From Alkalimonas mucilaginosa (lineage in GTDB: Bacteria; Pseudomonadota; Gammaproteobacteria; Enterobacterales; Alteromonadaceae): a stretch of 64,000 bases of DNA. The notes under the pieces are model-generated. The model was not told the origin of the DNA. It saw nothing but the letters and a program-made list of their open reading frames with translations, and searched no databases. Positions within the stretch are counted from its first letter, which is position 1, and the number at the start of each line of letters is the position of its first letter. The position numbers were made by a program, and so were the translations under genes. This document shows positions 33,342-41,482 of this stretch, one piece after another. The DNA is taken from contig NZ_JAUGZK010000004.1 in NCBI RefSeq assembly GCF_036327005.1, positions 186,001 through 250,000 of the forward strand, given 5' to 3'.

Positions 33342-34214
33342 GTGCACGCAATCAGGTGGCGGGACTATATCAATGCCAGCCCGCAATTTATCAAAGGCTA
33401 TATTCAGCGTTGCCAGCAGGATCAGATCAATCTGGTGGGTGGCTATCTGGCCTATATTTCCTTGTTATCACTGGTACCTTTTATTGCCGTGATGTTTTCC
33501 ATGCTGAGCGCTTTTCCGATGTTTTCGGAGTTCCGCCAAAGCCTGGAAAGTCTGCTCTATGCCAATGTGGTGCCGTCGCGTGGCGATGAAATCAAAGATT
33601 ATCTGAATGAATTTATCGGCAATACCCGCGGCATGACTGCCATAGGTATTTCGGCGCTGATCGTAGTGGCCTTGCTGCTTATTCACAATATCGACAAAAC
33701 GCTGAACAAGATCTGGCGGATTAGCAAGCGGCCACGGCCGGTGATTTCGTTTTCCATTTACTGGATGATTTTAACCTTAGGCCCTATCTTGTTTGGCACC
33801 TCGATCGCGGTTAGCTCCTATCTGGTCACGCTGACCCGCTTTGCCGATGATTTTACCCCAGGCTTGTCCAGCTTCTTATTGGGCCTGGTGCCTTATCTGA
33901 TGTCCTGGCTGGCATTTTGTATTTTGTATTTGGTGGTGCCCAATACCAAGGTAAGGATCCGGCATGCTTTTTGGGGCGGTTTATTGGCCATGCTGCTGTT
34001 TGAAGTGCTGAAGTACGGCTTTGCGCTCTACATCACCCACTTTCCATCCTACCAGGTGATCTATGGCGCCATGGCATTAGTTCCCATCTTATTTTTATGG
34101 GTGTATCTGTGCTGGCTGGTGGTTTTAGTCGGAGCAGAACTGACTGCTTACCTGAAAGACTGGGAGCAACTTAGCGGGGGTGATACCAGCGAAGCGGAGG
34201 AATGCTGCGAATGA
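33342..34214 (+). CDS. yihY: YihY family inner-membrane protein
   Basis: Integral membrane protein of 290 residues with about six helices, of the YihY/UPF0761 (BrkB-like) family. Conserved parts: GGYLAYISLLSLVPFIAVMF, VALLLIHNIDKTLNKIWRIS, MALVPILFLWVYLCWLVVLV. Its function is not established; the old name ribonuclease BN is incorrect. GTG start after AAGGAG. It overlaps dtd by 4 bases; yihY-dtd-yiiD is the same order as in E. coli. Confidence 0.88.
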   Translation: MHAIRWRDYINASPQFIKGYIQRCQQDQINLVGGYLAYISLLSLVPFIAVMFSMLSAFPMFSEFRQSLESLLYANVVPSRGDEIKDYLNEFIGNTRGMTAIGISALIVVALLLIHNIDKTLNKIWRISKRPRPVISFSIYWMILTLGPILFGTSIAVSSYLVTLTRFADDFTPGLSSFLLGLVPYLMSWLAFCILYLVVPNTKVRIRHAFWGGLLAMLLFEVLKYGFALYITHFPSYQVIYGAMALVPILFLWVYLCWLVVLVGAELTAYLKDWEQLSGGDTSEAEECCE

Positions 34215-34657
34215 AAGCTTTAATTCAACGGGTCCGTCACGCCAGTGTCAGCGTGGCTGGCGAGCAAATTGCGCAGATAGAGCAGGGTTTGTTGGTTCTT
34301 TTGGGCGTGGAGCAAGCGGATACCGAGCTCAGTGCCGCCCTGTTGGCGGATAAAGTCTGTAAATACCGGATCTTTAGCGATGATAACGGCAAGATGAATT
34401 TGAATGTGCAACAAATCAAAGGACAGTTGCTGGTAGTATCACAGTTTACCCTGGCGGCAGATACCAACTCGGGGCTAAGGCCCAGTTTCTCGCAGGCAGC
34501 CGCCCCTGCACAAGCCGAGCTGTTATACCGGCATTTTGTAGAGCGCTGTGAAGCACATCAACTCCAGGTTGCAACCGGCCGATTTGCAGCAGATATGCAG
34601 GTTGCCTTAGTCAATGATGGCCCTGTAACCTTTTTACTGCAAACGGATAATCACTAA
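34211..34657 (+). CDS. dtd: D-aminoacyl-tRNA deacylase
   Basis: Removes D-amino acids wrongly charged to tRNA. The 148-residue product has the start MKALIQRVRHASVSV and the two signature motifs SQFTLAADTNSGLRPSF and the C-terminal NDGPVTFLL (G-cis-P motif). Standard length. Overlaps the yihY stop. Confidence 0.95.
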   Translation: MKALIQRVRHASVSVAGEQIAQIEQGLLVLLGVEQADTELSAALLADKVCKYRIFSDDNGKMNLNVQQIKGQLLVVSQFTLAADTNSGLRPSFSQAAAPAQAELLYRHFVERCEAHQLQVATGRFAADMQVALVNDGPVTFLLQTDNH

Positions 34658-34660
34658 TTT

Positions 34661-35566
34661 ATGCGTATTCGACTAAGCAGTCCGCAATCGGATGCACAAT
34701 GGCAAGCCTATTATCAGTTTCGCTGGCAGCAACTCAGAGCCCCCTGGCAGCAGCCGATAGGCTCGGAACGTGACGAGCTGGAGACAAGCAGCATTCATCG
34801 CATGCTGCTGGATGGCGAAACGGTGGTTGGGGTAGGGCGGCTGCATCAGGTGGATGCGACCAGAGCGCAGCTGCGTTATATGGCGGTTGCCTCCAGTTAT
34901 CAGGGGCAGCAATTAGGTGCCAGGCTGGTTGCAGAGCTGGAGCAACAGGCTTTAGCTCTGGGCTGCAGCGAAGTGGTGCTCAACGCACGCGAAAATGCAC
35001 TCGGCTTTTATCAAAAGCTGGGTTACAGCCAACAAGAGGAGCTGGCCAGCCAGTTTGGTGTTCGTCACTTTCGGATGCAGCGTTTCATTCGTTTCACAGC
35101 TAACACCGGGAGCTGGCAACAGCAATGTCAGCAGTTAGAGCAGGTTTGGCATCAGCAAATTCCACTCAGCCAGTTTATGCAATTGCAGATTACTGCCTTC
35201 GATGGCTGTGAACTACGATGCCAGGTGCCGCTGCCACCTAACATCAATCTGCATGGCACCATGTTCGCCGGTAGTATCTACAGTCTGGCGACGCTCACAG
35301 GTTGGGGGTTGCTGCATTTGCAGCTGCAAGCGCTTGAGTTGCAGGCGGACCTGGTGTTGGCAGATGCCAGCATCCGTTATCTGAAACCCATGCAAACTCA
35401 GCCGCAAGCACGCTGCTCCTTGCTGGGGGCCAAAGGTGATCTGACCGTATTGCGGCAGGGGAAAAATGCCAGCCAACGGATCGACGTGGAGCTGCTTAGT
35501 GCCAATAAAGTAGTGGCCCTGTTTTCCGGCCACTACAAAGCCTTGTTACCGAGGAATACGCCATGA
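34661..35566 (+). CDS. yiiD: YiiD/FabY-like GNAT-hotdog fusion protein
   Basis: Two-domain protein of 301 residues. Residues 1-140 form a GNAT acetyltransferase fold (LRYMAVASSYQGQQLGARLV, NARENALGFYQKLGYSQQEE) and residues 150-300 a thioesterase-like hotdog domain (NINLHGTMFAGSIYSLATLT). This is the architecture of E. coli YiiD, encoded after dtd there too; recent E. coli work links YiiD to malonyl-ACP metabolism, but whether this protein does the same is unknown. Confidence 0.82.
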   Translation: MRIRLSSPQSDAQWQAYYQFRWQQLRAPWQQPIGSERDELETSSIHRMLLDGETVVGVGRLHQVDATRAQLRYMAVASSYQGQQLGARLVAELEQQALALGCSEVVLNARENALGFYQKLGYSQQEELASQFGVRHFRMQRFIRFTANTGSWQQQCQQLEQVWHQQIPLSQFMQLQITAFDGCELRCQVPLPPNINLHGTMFAGSIYSLATLTGWGLLHLQLQALELQADLVLADASIRYLKPMQTQPQARCSLLGAKGDLTVLRQGKNASQRIDVELLSANKVVALFSGHYKALLPRNTP

Positions 35567-36414
35567 AAATTATCATGCTTGGCTGTGGCTGGCTGGGGCA
35601 GCAACTGTTGCCGCTGTTGCAGCAGGATGGTCACCAGTTGATTGTGACCCGGCAATCAGCCGCCGCCGTGCAGCAGTTACCGGGTACAGTGCAAGGAGTG
35701 GTTCTTAGTTTGCCGCTGTCGGAGCCAATCACGGCAGAGTTGCAGGCGCTATTTCAGCAGGCTGTGGTGATTTGTTCGCTGACCCCGGGTTGGCGCAAGC
35801 AGGCTGGCGCTGGCTATGTAGCAGCACTGGAGTCACTGGCTGCACTGATGCAGACTGCCGGCAGTCTGGCTTGTATCCATTTCAGTTCTACCGGGGTGTA
35901 TCAGGGGCTGAGTGGTGAGGTGGATGAGTCCACGCCATTGCAGCTCAGTGATGCCAAAGTACAGTTGCTGGTGCAAGGAGAGCAGATTGTGCGAGCCGCA
36001 GTTCCCACTTGCACTTTGCGGTTGGGAGGGTTATTCGGACCAGGCCGGCATCCTGCCAACTTTTTGCGCTCCGGGGTGATTGATGAGCCGGATGCAGCTG
36101 TGAATATGGTGCACAGTAGCGATGTGCTGGCAGCTGTGCAGCAGATTGTGCGGCAACAAGCCTGGCCGGCGCTTTTCAATCTATGTTGCCCGGTGCGGGC
36201 CAGTCGTCAGCAGTTTTATCAGCAAGCCAGAGCCAGTCTGGCATTGGATGCTCTGCAAATTGGAGTAGCACAAGGACATAATCAGCGGAGGGTGCTGTCG
36301 GATCAGATCGGCCGTCAACTGCCATTCCAGTTTCGCTATGCATCAGCACTCGATGCGTTGAAGTTGGTTGATAAGCCGCCATTGTCTGCTTCAGACACAA
36401 ATTTATCAGAGTAA
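35563..36414 (+). CDS. NAD(P)-dependent SDR/epimerase family protein (YeeZ-like)
   Basis: A 283-residue Rossmann-fold protein. The nucleotide-binding motif is GCGWLGQQLLPLL at the start, and the active-site region reads CIHFSSTGVYQGLSGEVDES with a Y-x-x-x-K-like catalytic pattern altered (Y-Q-G-L-S). This is typical of the YeeZ-type atypical SDR group. The substrate is unknown. ATG overlaps the preceding stop (ATGA), so it is cotranscribed with the yiiD-like gene. Confidence 0.75.
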   Translation: MKIIMLGCGWLGQQLLPLLQQDGHQLIVTRQSAAAVQQLPGTVQGVVLSLPLSEPITAELQALFQQAVVICSLTPGWRKQAGAGYVAALESLAALMQTAGSLACIHFSSTGVYQGLSGEVDESTPLQLSDAKVQLLVQGEQIVRAAVPTCTLRLGGLFGPGRHPANFLRSGVIDEPDAAVNMVHSSDVLAAVQQIVRQQAWPALFNLCCPVRASRQQFYQQARASLALDALQIGVAQGHNQRRVLSDQIGRQLPFQFRYASALDALKLVDKPPLSASDTNLSE

Positions 36415-36514
36415 AAGTGACTTTATCGGAGTTTTATCAGGCTTTTGTCAGGACTTAGCGTGCCTGGCTACGCATACTAACCTTAGTAGTTTTGCCACTC
36501 AGGGTAGAGTCGTT

Positions 36515-37165
36515 ATGCGTAGCCAATGGTTATTATTATCCACTATTAGTACTTTGCTAGGGATAGCGGCAGGTGCTATTTTTTTGCTTTTTTCTGAACA
36601 CTCCATCGTTTTTTCCCAACCCGCTCTGGTGCTCTCAGAGTTCTGGTCCACTTTCCTGTTGTGGGCTTTTGTCCTGCTGTTTGTGTCGGCCCTGATGTTT
36701 AATTTGATAGCTTTTATTGAAATGGACTCTGGCAACCGCTGGTTGTCATTGCCACAACGGTTTCAACGAGAGCAGGAACGGCTCAGGCAGCAGGAATTTT
36801 TTTTCAGTCGCCTGAAACAGTCTTTGCAGCAACATGGTGAGTTGGAGCCTGCAACCGCTGATGATAACGAGGTATTCTTTTGGCACAATCCAGAGAGTAA
36901 AACATTGGTGTATTTTCATCCTGATGCCGACAGCATGGTATCCATGGAGTGTTTGCGGGAGCGCTTTCAGCAAATGCTTGGCTTTCATTGCCAGCAAGGC
37001 ATGATTATCAGCTTTCAAAGTTTTACCAGTCAGGAACGTATTTTTGCCCGCGAAGCAAATATTGAACTGATCGAGTACCAACCAGCCTTGATGGAAAAAG
37101 AATTTCGTTTTAGTTTCGGTTTAACCCCGCAAGCGGAAGGTCGCACTGGCGTGCTCCAGTTCTGA
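36515..37165 (+). CDS. Membrane protein with Mrr-like C-terminal segment, unknown function
   Basis: A 216-residue protein with two N-terminal membrane helices (LLLSTISTLLGIAAGAIFLL and LSEFWSTFLLWAFVLLFVSA), a charged coiled-coil linker and a soluble C-terminal domain. The C-terminal stretch GMIISFQSFTSQERIFAREA followed by NIELIEYQPALM looks like the end of the Mrr-type restriction-endonuclease fold seen in membrane-bound DUF2034-like proteins, but the catalytic D...E-x-K core is not evident. ATG 36515 is chosen because it opens directly on the first helix; the frame continues up to 36368. Its last 45 bases overlap the convergent chemoreceptor gene. Confidence 0.55.
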   Translation: MRSQWLLLSTISTLLGIAAGAIFLLFSEHSIVFSQPALVLSEFWSTFLLWAFVLLFVSALMFNLIAFIEMDSGNRWLSLPQRFQREQERLRQQEFFFSRLKQSLQQHGELEPATADDNEVFFWHNPESKTLVYFHPDADSMVSMECLRERFQQMLGFHCQQGMIISFQSFTSQERIFAREANIELIEYQPALMEKEFRFSFGLTPQAEGRTGVLQF

Positions 37166-39148
37166 TGCCAGCTTGGTGACATCCTGACTATGCGCCTGGG
37201 TGCTTTCGGCTTTATCCGAGCTGTTTTGCACCAATTGCACTACCAACTCCATCGCCGTCTCTATGGTTTCGCCCTGACTCAGCTGTGTCGCGGTTGCATC
37301 CGCGATTTTGCTATTGATGCCATGTATTTGGTGGATAGCATGGTGTATTTGCTGCAGCGCCTGCAATAACTGCTGATTTTCCTCGACACATTGGCTGGCA
37401 TCCTGATTGCCCTGTTGCACCGCTTTTGCTGCCGCCATGGTGCTGTGCTGCAAGGTCTCTATCATGGCTTGGATATCGTTGGTGGCTTGCTGGGTGCGGC
37501 CAGCCAGGGTGCGTACCTCATCAGCGACCACGGCAAACCCCCGGCCCTGCTCACCTGCTCTGGCTGCTTCTATGGCAGCGTTCAGCGCCAGCAGGTTGGT
37601 CTGCTCGGCAATGCTGCTGATCGTATCGAGAATGCCGCCAATCTGTTTGCCTTGCTCACTCACCTGTTGCATCAAAGCATCAATACTGTGCAGTTGTTCA
37701 GCTAAGTGGCCTATGCGTTGATTGTTTTGCTCTGATAGCTGATGTACCTGCTGGTTGTGTTGCATGCCTTGCTGCATTTCGTGCACTGCTTGCTCTGCTT
37801 GCTCGGCAATATGCTGGCTTTGTGTGCTTAATTGGTGTGTGCTGGTGTTAATGTTGGCAATTTGGCTGGTTTGTTGCTGCAAGGCCTGACGAATATCCTG
37901 CACATCCAAACCGGAGCGCTGTGCATTCTGGTTCAGTTCGCGGGCGTAGTTTTGAATACGCTGGACCAGGCTACTAAGCGACTCGACCAACTGATTGACG
38001 TTATTGGCCAACTTGCCAAACTCGTCATCGCGCTGAATGGTCAAACGCTGACTAAGATCGCCTTTGGCCATCACGCCCAGCACCTGGTTGATTTTGGCCA
38101 ATGGTTGCAGCATAGCGCGGATGGTCACCCAGGCAATGGCTGTGGCCAGCACGATAAGCACCAGCAATATGATGACATTGCGCCAATTGCCTTGTGAAAT
38201 AGTACGGCTAACGGCTTGCTGCAGTTGACTGACTTGCTGATCGGCGGCACTGGCCATTTGTTGCAGGGCCATGATGCCGTTGCTGAGCTCCTGTTCCGCC
38301 TGGTACAGATGCTGGCGAGCTTGTTGCTGTTGCGTTAGGCGCTGCAGTTGCAGGCGAAGTAACGGTTGCTCCTGAAGTAAGTTCTGTTCCAGTTGTTGTC
38401 GCTGAGCCTGAAAATCCGACCAAAGCCCACCGGTGTCAATGTTTGCCACCAACTGAGCCAGGTAGTCGATATTGACCTGCATATCACTATAGGCGAAGTT
38501 GATATTGTCTTCACTGCGCTGCAACTGGCCGAGCTCGGTGGCATTCGCCACCTCTCGTAAGGTATTGATGAGGCCAAGCAACTGGCCGTCAATACGACCA
38601 GCGGTGCCTTCGATCAGCTCCAGCGTATCGCTATCGACCCCATCCAGATAGGATAGATCCAGTAACAGAGCACCAAGAGCATCCAATTGCTGCTCTAATT
38701 GCTGAAATACCTGCTGCACCTCCGCCCGGCTTTGCTCCACCTCCAACCTGAGCGCAAACATCTGCTGCACCGATTGCCGGTAGGCACTGCTGTATTGTTC
38801 GCTCTGCTGCAAAGCCTGTTGCAGCGCACTGTGTTGTTGGGAAAGTTCTGTCACTTGCTGCAGCAATTGCACCAGACCGTGGTCGGCTTGTGCAAATAGC
38901 TGGTGTTGCTGATTGATCAAAGCAGGTTGTTCGGCGGCAAACCCCTGAGCACTGGCGTTGGCCATGCTTAGTAGCTGAATTTGCGCTTGATTGCTAAGCT
39001 GCTGAGCAGGAATAGCGCGCTCATTCACATTGCGGGTGGAGGCTTCGATGGATAGAAAGCTCAGCAGCGCAGAGCCGCTGGCCACAATCAGCAGAAGGAC
39101 CATCAAGCCAAATCCAAGGATGATACGGTGAGCAATGGTTAGCGTCAT
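37121..39148 (-). CDS. Methyl-accepting chemotaxis protein
   Basis: Transmembrane chemoreceptor, 675 residues. First helix at residues 8-30 (IILGFGLMVLLLIVASGSAL), a large helical periplasmic sensor (about 31-320, Q-rich), second helix near 325-345 (VIILLVLIVLATAIAWVTIR), HAMP domain (KINQVLGVMAKGDLSQRLTI), and a signalling domain with the conserved hairpin tip (IAEQTNLLALNAAIEAARAG, EQGRGFAVVADEVRTLAGRT). A TATAAT box lies about 25 bases before the start. The ligand is unknown. It converges on and overlaps the Mrr-like gene. Confidence 0.93.
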   Translation of the reverse strand: MTLTIAHRIILGFGLMVLLLIVASGSALLSFLSIEASTRNVNERAIPAQQLSNQAQIQLLSMANASAQGFAAEQPALINQQHQLFAQADHGLVQLLQQVTELSQQHSALQQALQQSEQYSSAYRQSVQQMFALRLEVEQSRAEVQQVFQQLEQQLDALGALLLDLSYLDGVDSDTLELIEGTAGRIDGQLLGLINTLREVANATELGQLQRSEDNINFAYSDMQVNIDYLAQLVANIDTGGLWSDFQAQRQQLEQNLLQEQPLLRLQLQRLTQQQQARQHLYQAEQELSNGIMALQQMASAADQQVSQLQQAVSRTISQGNWRNVIILLVLIVLATAIAWVTIRAMLQPLAKINQVLGVMAKGDLSQRLTIQRDDEFGKLANNVNQLVESLSSLVQRIQNYARELNQNAQRSGLDVQDIRQALQQQTSQIANINTSTHQLSTQSQHIAEQAEQAVHEMQQGMQHNQQVHQLSEQNNQRIGHLAEQLHSIDALMQQVSEQGKQIGGILDTISSIAEQTNLLALNAAIEAARAGEQGRGFAVVADEVRTLAGRTQQATNDIQAMIETLQHSTMAAAKAVQQGNQDASQCVEENQQLLQALQQIHHAIHQIHGINSKIADATATQLSQGETIETAMELVVQLVQNSSDKAESTQAHSQDVTKLASELEHASATFRLRG

Positions 39149-39299
39149 GGTAAGGTTCCAGCCTGATTGTTTTTTTTATTATAGCTGGTCCTGACCTTAG
39201 CAAACTTTGCACAACTGGTCTAGCCAGATGGGCTTAATGGTGTTTTAGCATTGCGCAATCAATCTGGCCCAGGCCCACTGCGGTGGACCTGGGTGTGAG

Positions 39300-39768
39300 C
39301 GCTTACTGGCTGGGCAGCATGGCCGCAGGCAGCAGGCTGCTTAAGCGGCCACTGGCCAGCAGCTCGGCGGCGGCTTTGATATCCGGCGCGAAGTAGCGAT
39401 CTTCGGCATAAAAGCTGACCTGGTCGCGCAACAGCGCCCGGGCCTGTTCCAGCCGCTCGGTGGATTTAAGCGGTGCGCGAAAATCCAGCCCCTGCACCGA
39501 AGCCAGGTACTCGACGGCCAATACACCACGGGTATTGTCGGCCATCTGGGCCAGCCGCAGGGCGGCGAAGGTCGCCATCGAGACATGATCTTCCTGATTG
39601 GCCGAGGTCGGCAGGCTGTCGACACTGGCTGGGTGCGCCAGCGACTTGTTTTCCGATGCCAAGGCCGCGGAAGTAACCTGGGCAATCATAAAGCCACTGT
39701 TAACACCGCCATTGTTGACCCAGAAAGCGGGTCGCTTGTTCAGGTTAGCATCGTTCAATAGCGCCATC
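39300..39768. repeat. Direct repeat, copy 1: displaced 3' end of hutH
   Basis: Aligned by eye without gaps to 46559-47027. I count 32 mismatches in 469 bases; 16 of them fall in the last 48 bases (39721-39768), so the edge facing the cassette is much more diverged than the rest. The repeat begins 3 bases beyond the hutH stop codon. The outer flank (39269-39292) has an inverted repeat (CCAGG-C-CCAC/GTGG-A-CCTGG) that could be the original hutH terminator. Confidence 0.93.
39303..39767 (-). pseudogene. Truncated histidine ammonia-lyase copy (C-terminal third)
   Basis: Encodes 154 residues matching the last 154 of the intact HutH at 46562-48097. The MIO-forming Ala-Ser-Gly and most of the active site are absent, so it cannot be a working enzyme. 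The reading frame is still open, with replaced residues clustered at its start (LNDANLNKRPAFWVNN against LIDASLSKLPAFLVNN). An internal methionine provides an apparent start but there is no ribosome binding site. It is a remnant of duplication or integration. Confidence 0.9.
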
Positions 39769-40087
39769 TAGCCTGTAAACACCTCAATCTATTTGGCATT
39801 GAAGGTGTCGGAATTATTCATTAAATTGCGCGCGGTTAAACTGTGAGCGTTTTTCAGTTAATTTGCGAGCTAAAAGTTATGATGAAAAACCTATGAGTTA
39901 CATTTTGGGTGCTTGGTTTAAGTTGCAGGGAAATCGTTAATTATAACACACTCAATTGATTTTAAAGTGGTTAACCTATTTGCTGCGATGTTTTTTGGTG
40001 ATAAATATGTGATTTTGTAGTTTTTTTGTTTTTTTTTGCATTCCCGCATGTAATATTTCCGCATCTTCATTCTTTGGTTTCTGTACG
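39769..40087 (+). other. AT-rich intergenic region at the cassette's left edge
   Basis: No gene is seen in these 319 bases. The composition shifts sharply to AT-rich, unlike both flanks. It contains an imperfect hairpin (ACACCTCAAT / ATTGAAGGTGT, about 39778-39808) and a possible -10 element TATAAC at 39942-39947 without a convincing -35. The promoter for the ATP-grasp gene must lie here. No tRNA-like or integrase-site structure was recognised. Confidence 0.5.
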
Positions 40088-41110
40088 ATGTCACCTGAAG
40101 TAATTATTCTGGCCCGTGAAAGTGATATGCACGCAAGTGTTGTTTCGAAAGCGCTTACAGCCACTGGAAAGAAAAACTTGATCTTGCCATTTTATGCATT
40201 CCCAACTGCAATGTGTATTTCATTCGAATTTGATGCGGATGGATCTTCTGTTGCCAATGTTTTCCATGGTGAAAATAGAGTTTGTTTTGAAAGTGTCAGC
40301 CGTGTTTGGTTTCGTCGAGATGTGCCTGCTAAGTTACATCCAACTCTTTTAGGAGATGATAGAGAGTTTGCGCGGCGTGAGTGTGGTGTGGTGATTTCCG
40401 GGTTGGAGGGGGCTACTGAAAAGGCTCTATGGGTTAATCCAAGGTCTGCTGCGCTGGCGTCCGAGAATAAAGTTTACCAGCTTAAATTAGCTCAAGTCTG
40501 TGGCTTCAAGATCCCAAAAACCCTTATTAGTAACGATCCAGGTTTAATCAGAAAATTCGTTATCAAACAGGACTCGGTTTATAAATCTCTGGCAGGTTAT
40601 GTGTGGGATGATGGTGTTCAAAGAACGGCAACCTATACACGTCAGATCCATGCTCAGGATCTTAAAGAAGATAGTTCCCTTCAAAATGCACCAGGAATTT
40701 TTCAAGAGTTGATTGTGGCTGAATATGAAGTTCGGGTTTTTGTATGTGGTGAAACTTGTCTGGCGGTTAGGATAGTTTCAAATGTCCAACACGATAGTAT
40801 TCGTGATTGGAGATTGCACCAAGATACACATCTGAAAGCATCCAGAATTGAAATCCCGCTAGGTGTGAGAGAAAAATGTTTGAAAATTATGGCAATGATT
40901 TCACTTGTCACAGCATCATTTGATTTTATGGTTGATATGAATGGCTGTTGGTGTTTTTTGGAGTTGAATTCATCTGGGCAATTTCTGTTCTTAGAAGAGT
41001 GGTGTCCAGATTTACCAGTGTTGGCTACTTTTTGTAGTTTTCTGAGTGATACTGCAAGAGGGAGGCAACGTGAAATAGATGCAAGCATAAAACTAAGCGA
41101 TTTTGTTTAG
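40088..41110 (+). CDS. ATP-grasp RiPP maturase (graspetide synthetase-like)
   Basis: A 340-residue ATP-grasp ligase of the MvdC/MvdD kind, which uses ATP to join Asp/Glu side chains of a precursor peptide to Ser/Thr or Lys side chains. The N-terminal part has the family's V-W-F-R-R segment and WVNPRSAALASENKVYQLKL followed by GFKIPKTLISND; the centre has YKSLAGYVW and FQELIVAEYEVRVFVCGE; the end carries DWR (about 240-242), FDF (about 278-280) and the metal-binding ELNSSGQF (Glu292, Asn294). AT-rich codon use contrasts with the neighbouring chromosome. No ribosome binding site is obvious before ATG 40088. The precursor gene follows after 38 bases. The family call is from motifs; the exact ring chemistry is inference. 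Confidence 0.85.
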   Translation: MSPEVIILARESDMHASVVSKALTATGKKNLILPFYAFPTAMCISFEFDADGSSVANVFHGENRVCFESVSRVWFRRDVPAKLHPTLLGDDREFARRECGVVISGLEGATEKALWVNPRSAALASENKVYQLKLAQVCGFKIPKTLISNDPGLIRKFVIKQDSVYKSLAGYVWDDGVQRTATYTRQIHAQDLKEDSSLQNAPGIFQELIVAEYEVRVFVCGETCLAVRIVSNVQHDSIRDWRLHQDTHLKASRIEIPLGVREKCLKIMAMISLVTASFDFMVDMNGCWCFLELNSSGQFLFLEEWCPDLPVLATFCSFLSDTARGRQREIDASIKLSDFV

Positions 41111-41148
41111 CATCTGTATTTTTATAGTCTAATGAAGGAAGTTTTATT

Positions 41149-41310
41149 ATGAGTAATAATGATCTGGGTTTTGTTTTATTGGGGCGTCAGCTGTCCATGG
41201 AAGAATTAAAGAACGTTTCTGGTGGAGATGTCATTACTTGCACACCAAGTATAGATGGCTGCGCAGATGATAATGGCAATGATGTACCTTGCTTTGAAGA
41301 AATTAGGTAA
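41149..41310 (+). CDS. Graspetide-type precursor peptide with double-glycine leader
   Basis: A 53-residue ORF with a strong ribosome binding site (AAGGAAG) 38 bases after the maturase. Residues 1-26 form a double-glycine leader (RQLSMEELKNVSGG, Gly25-Gly26), the signal cut by C39-peptidase exporters such as the one encoded at 42724. The predicted core is residues 27-53. It has Thr30, Thr32 and Ser34 in its first third, seven acidic residues (Asp27, 36, 40, 41, 45, Glu50, 51), no lysine, and three cysteines (31, 38, 48). That composition suits ester links (Thr/Ser to Asp/Glu) made by the ATP-grasp enzyme; the cysteines may add a disulfide. It is missed by length cut-offs. The core matches no peptide I recognise. 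Confidence 0.85.
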   Translation: MSNNDLGFVLLGRQLSMEELKNVSGGDVITCTPSIDGCADDNGNDVPCFEEIR

Positions 41311-41322
41311 TATGACCTGAAT

Positions 41323-41354
41323 AACAGGTAGGGGTAGTTGCCTCTACCTGTTTT
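41323..41354 (+). terminator. Terminator/attenuator between precursor and exporter genes
   Basis: A 12-base stem AACAGGTAGGGG/CCTCTACCTGTT with one G-U pair (41323-41334 with 41341-41352), loop TAGTTG, then T4. It would uncouple abundant precursor mRNA from exporter mRNA, a common arrangement in bacteriocin operons. Confidence 0.85.
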
Positions 41355-41370
41355 ACTGAATGTTTTCCTG

Positions 41371-41399
41371 CTGAATGAGCGGATTGCTCTTACTATAAT
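41371..41399 (+). promoter_or_regulatory. Sigma-70 promoter candidate for the exporter genes
   Basis: Perfect -10 TATAAT (41394-41399), 17 bases after a weak -35 CTGAAT (41371-41376), positioned just after the terminator and 84 bases before the HlyD-type gene. The rest of the interval up to 41482 is AT-rich. Confidence 0.35.
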
Positions 41400-41482
41400 T
41401 TCCTCCAATGTTTTTTTTAATTTTTGGTGTCAACATAAACATTGTTTATAGCCATTTCTATATTGGTTCTATGTAATTAATC

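Noticed and set aside
39303..39767. Functional second histidine ammonia-lyase
   Set aside because: It holds only the C-terminal 154 residues and lacks the MIO-forming Ala-Ser-Gly.
40088..41310. Lanthipeptide, lasso peptide or sactipeptide locus
   Set aside because: No LanM/LanB/LanC, asparagine-synthetase-like or radical SAM protein is encoded; the only modifying enzyme is ATP-grasp.
41149..41310. Unmodified class II bacteriocin (microcin V type)
   Set aside because: The double-glycine leader and exporter would fit, but the adjoining ATP-grasp maturase and the acidic, hydroxyl-rich core point to modification. Not fully excluded.
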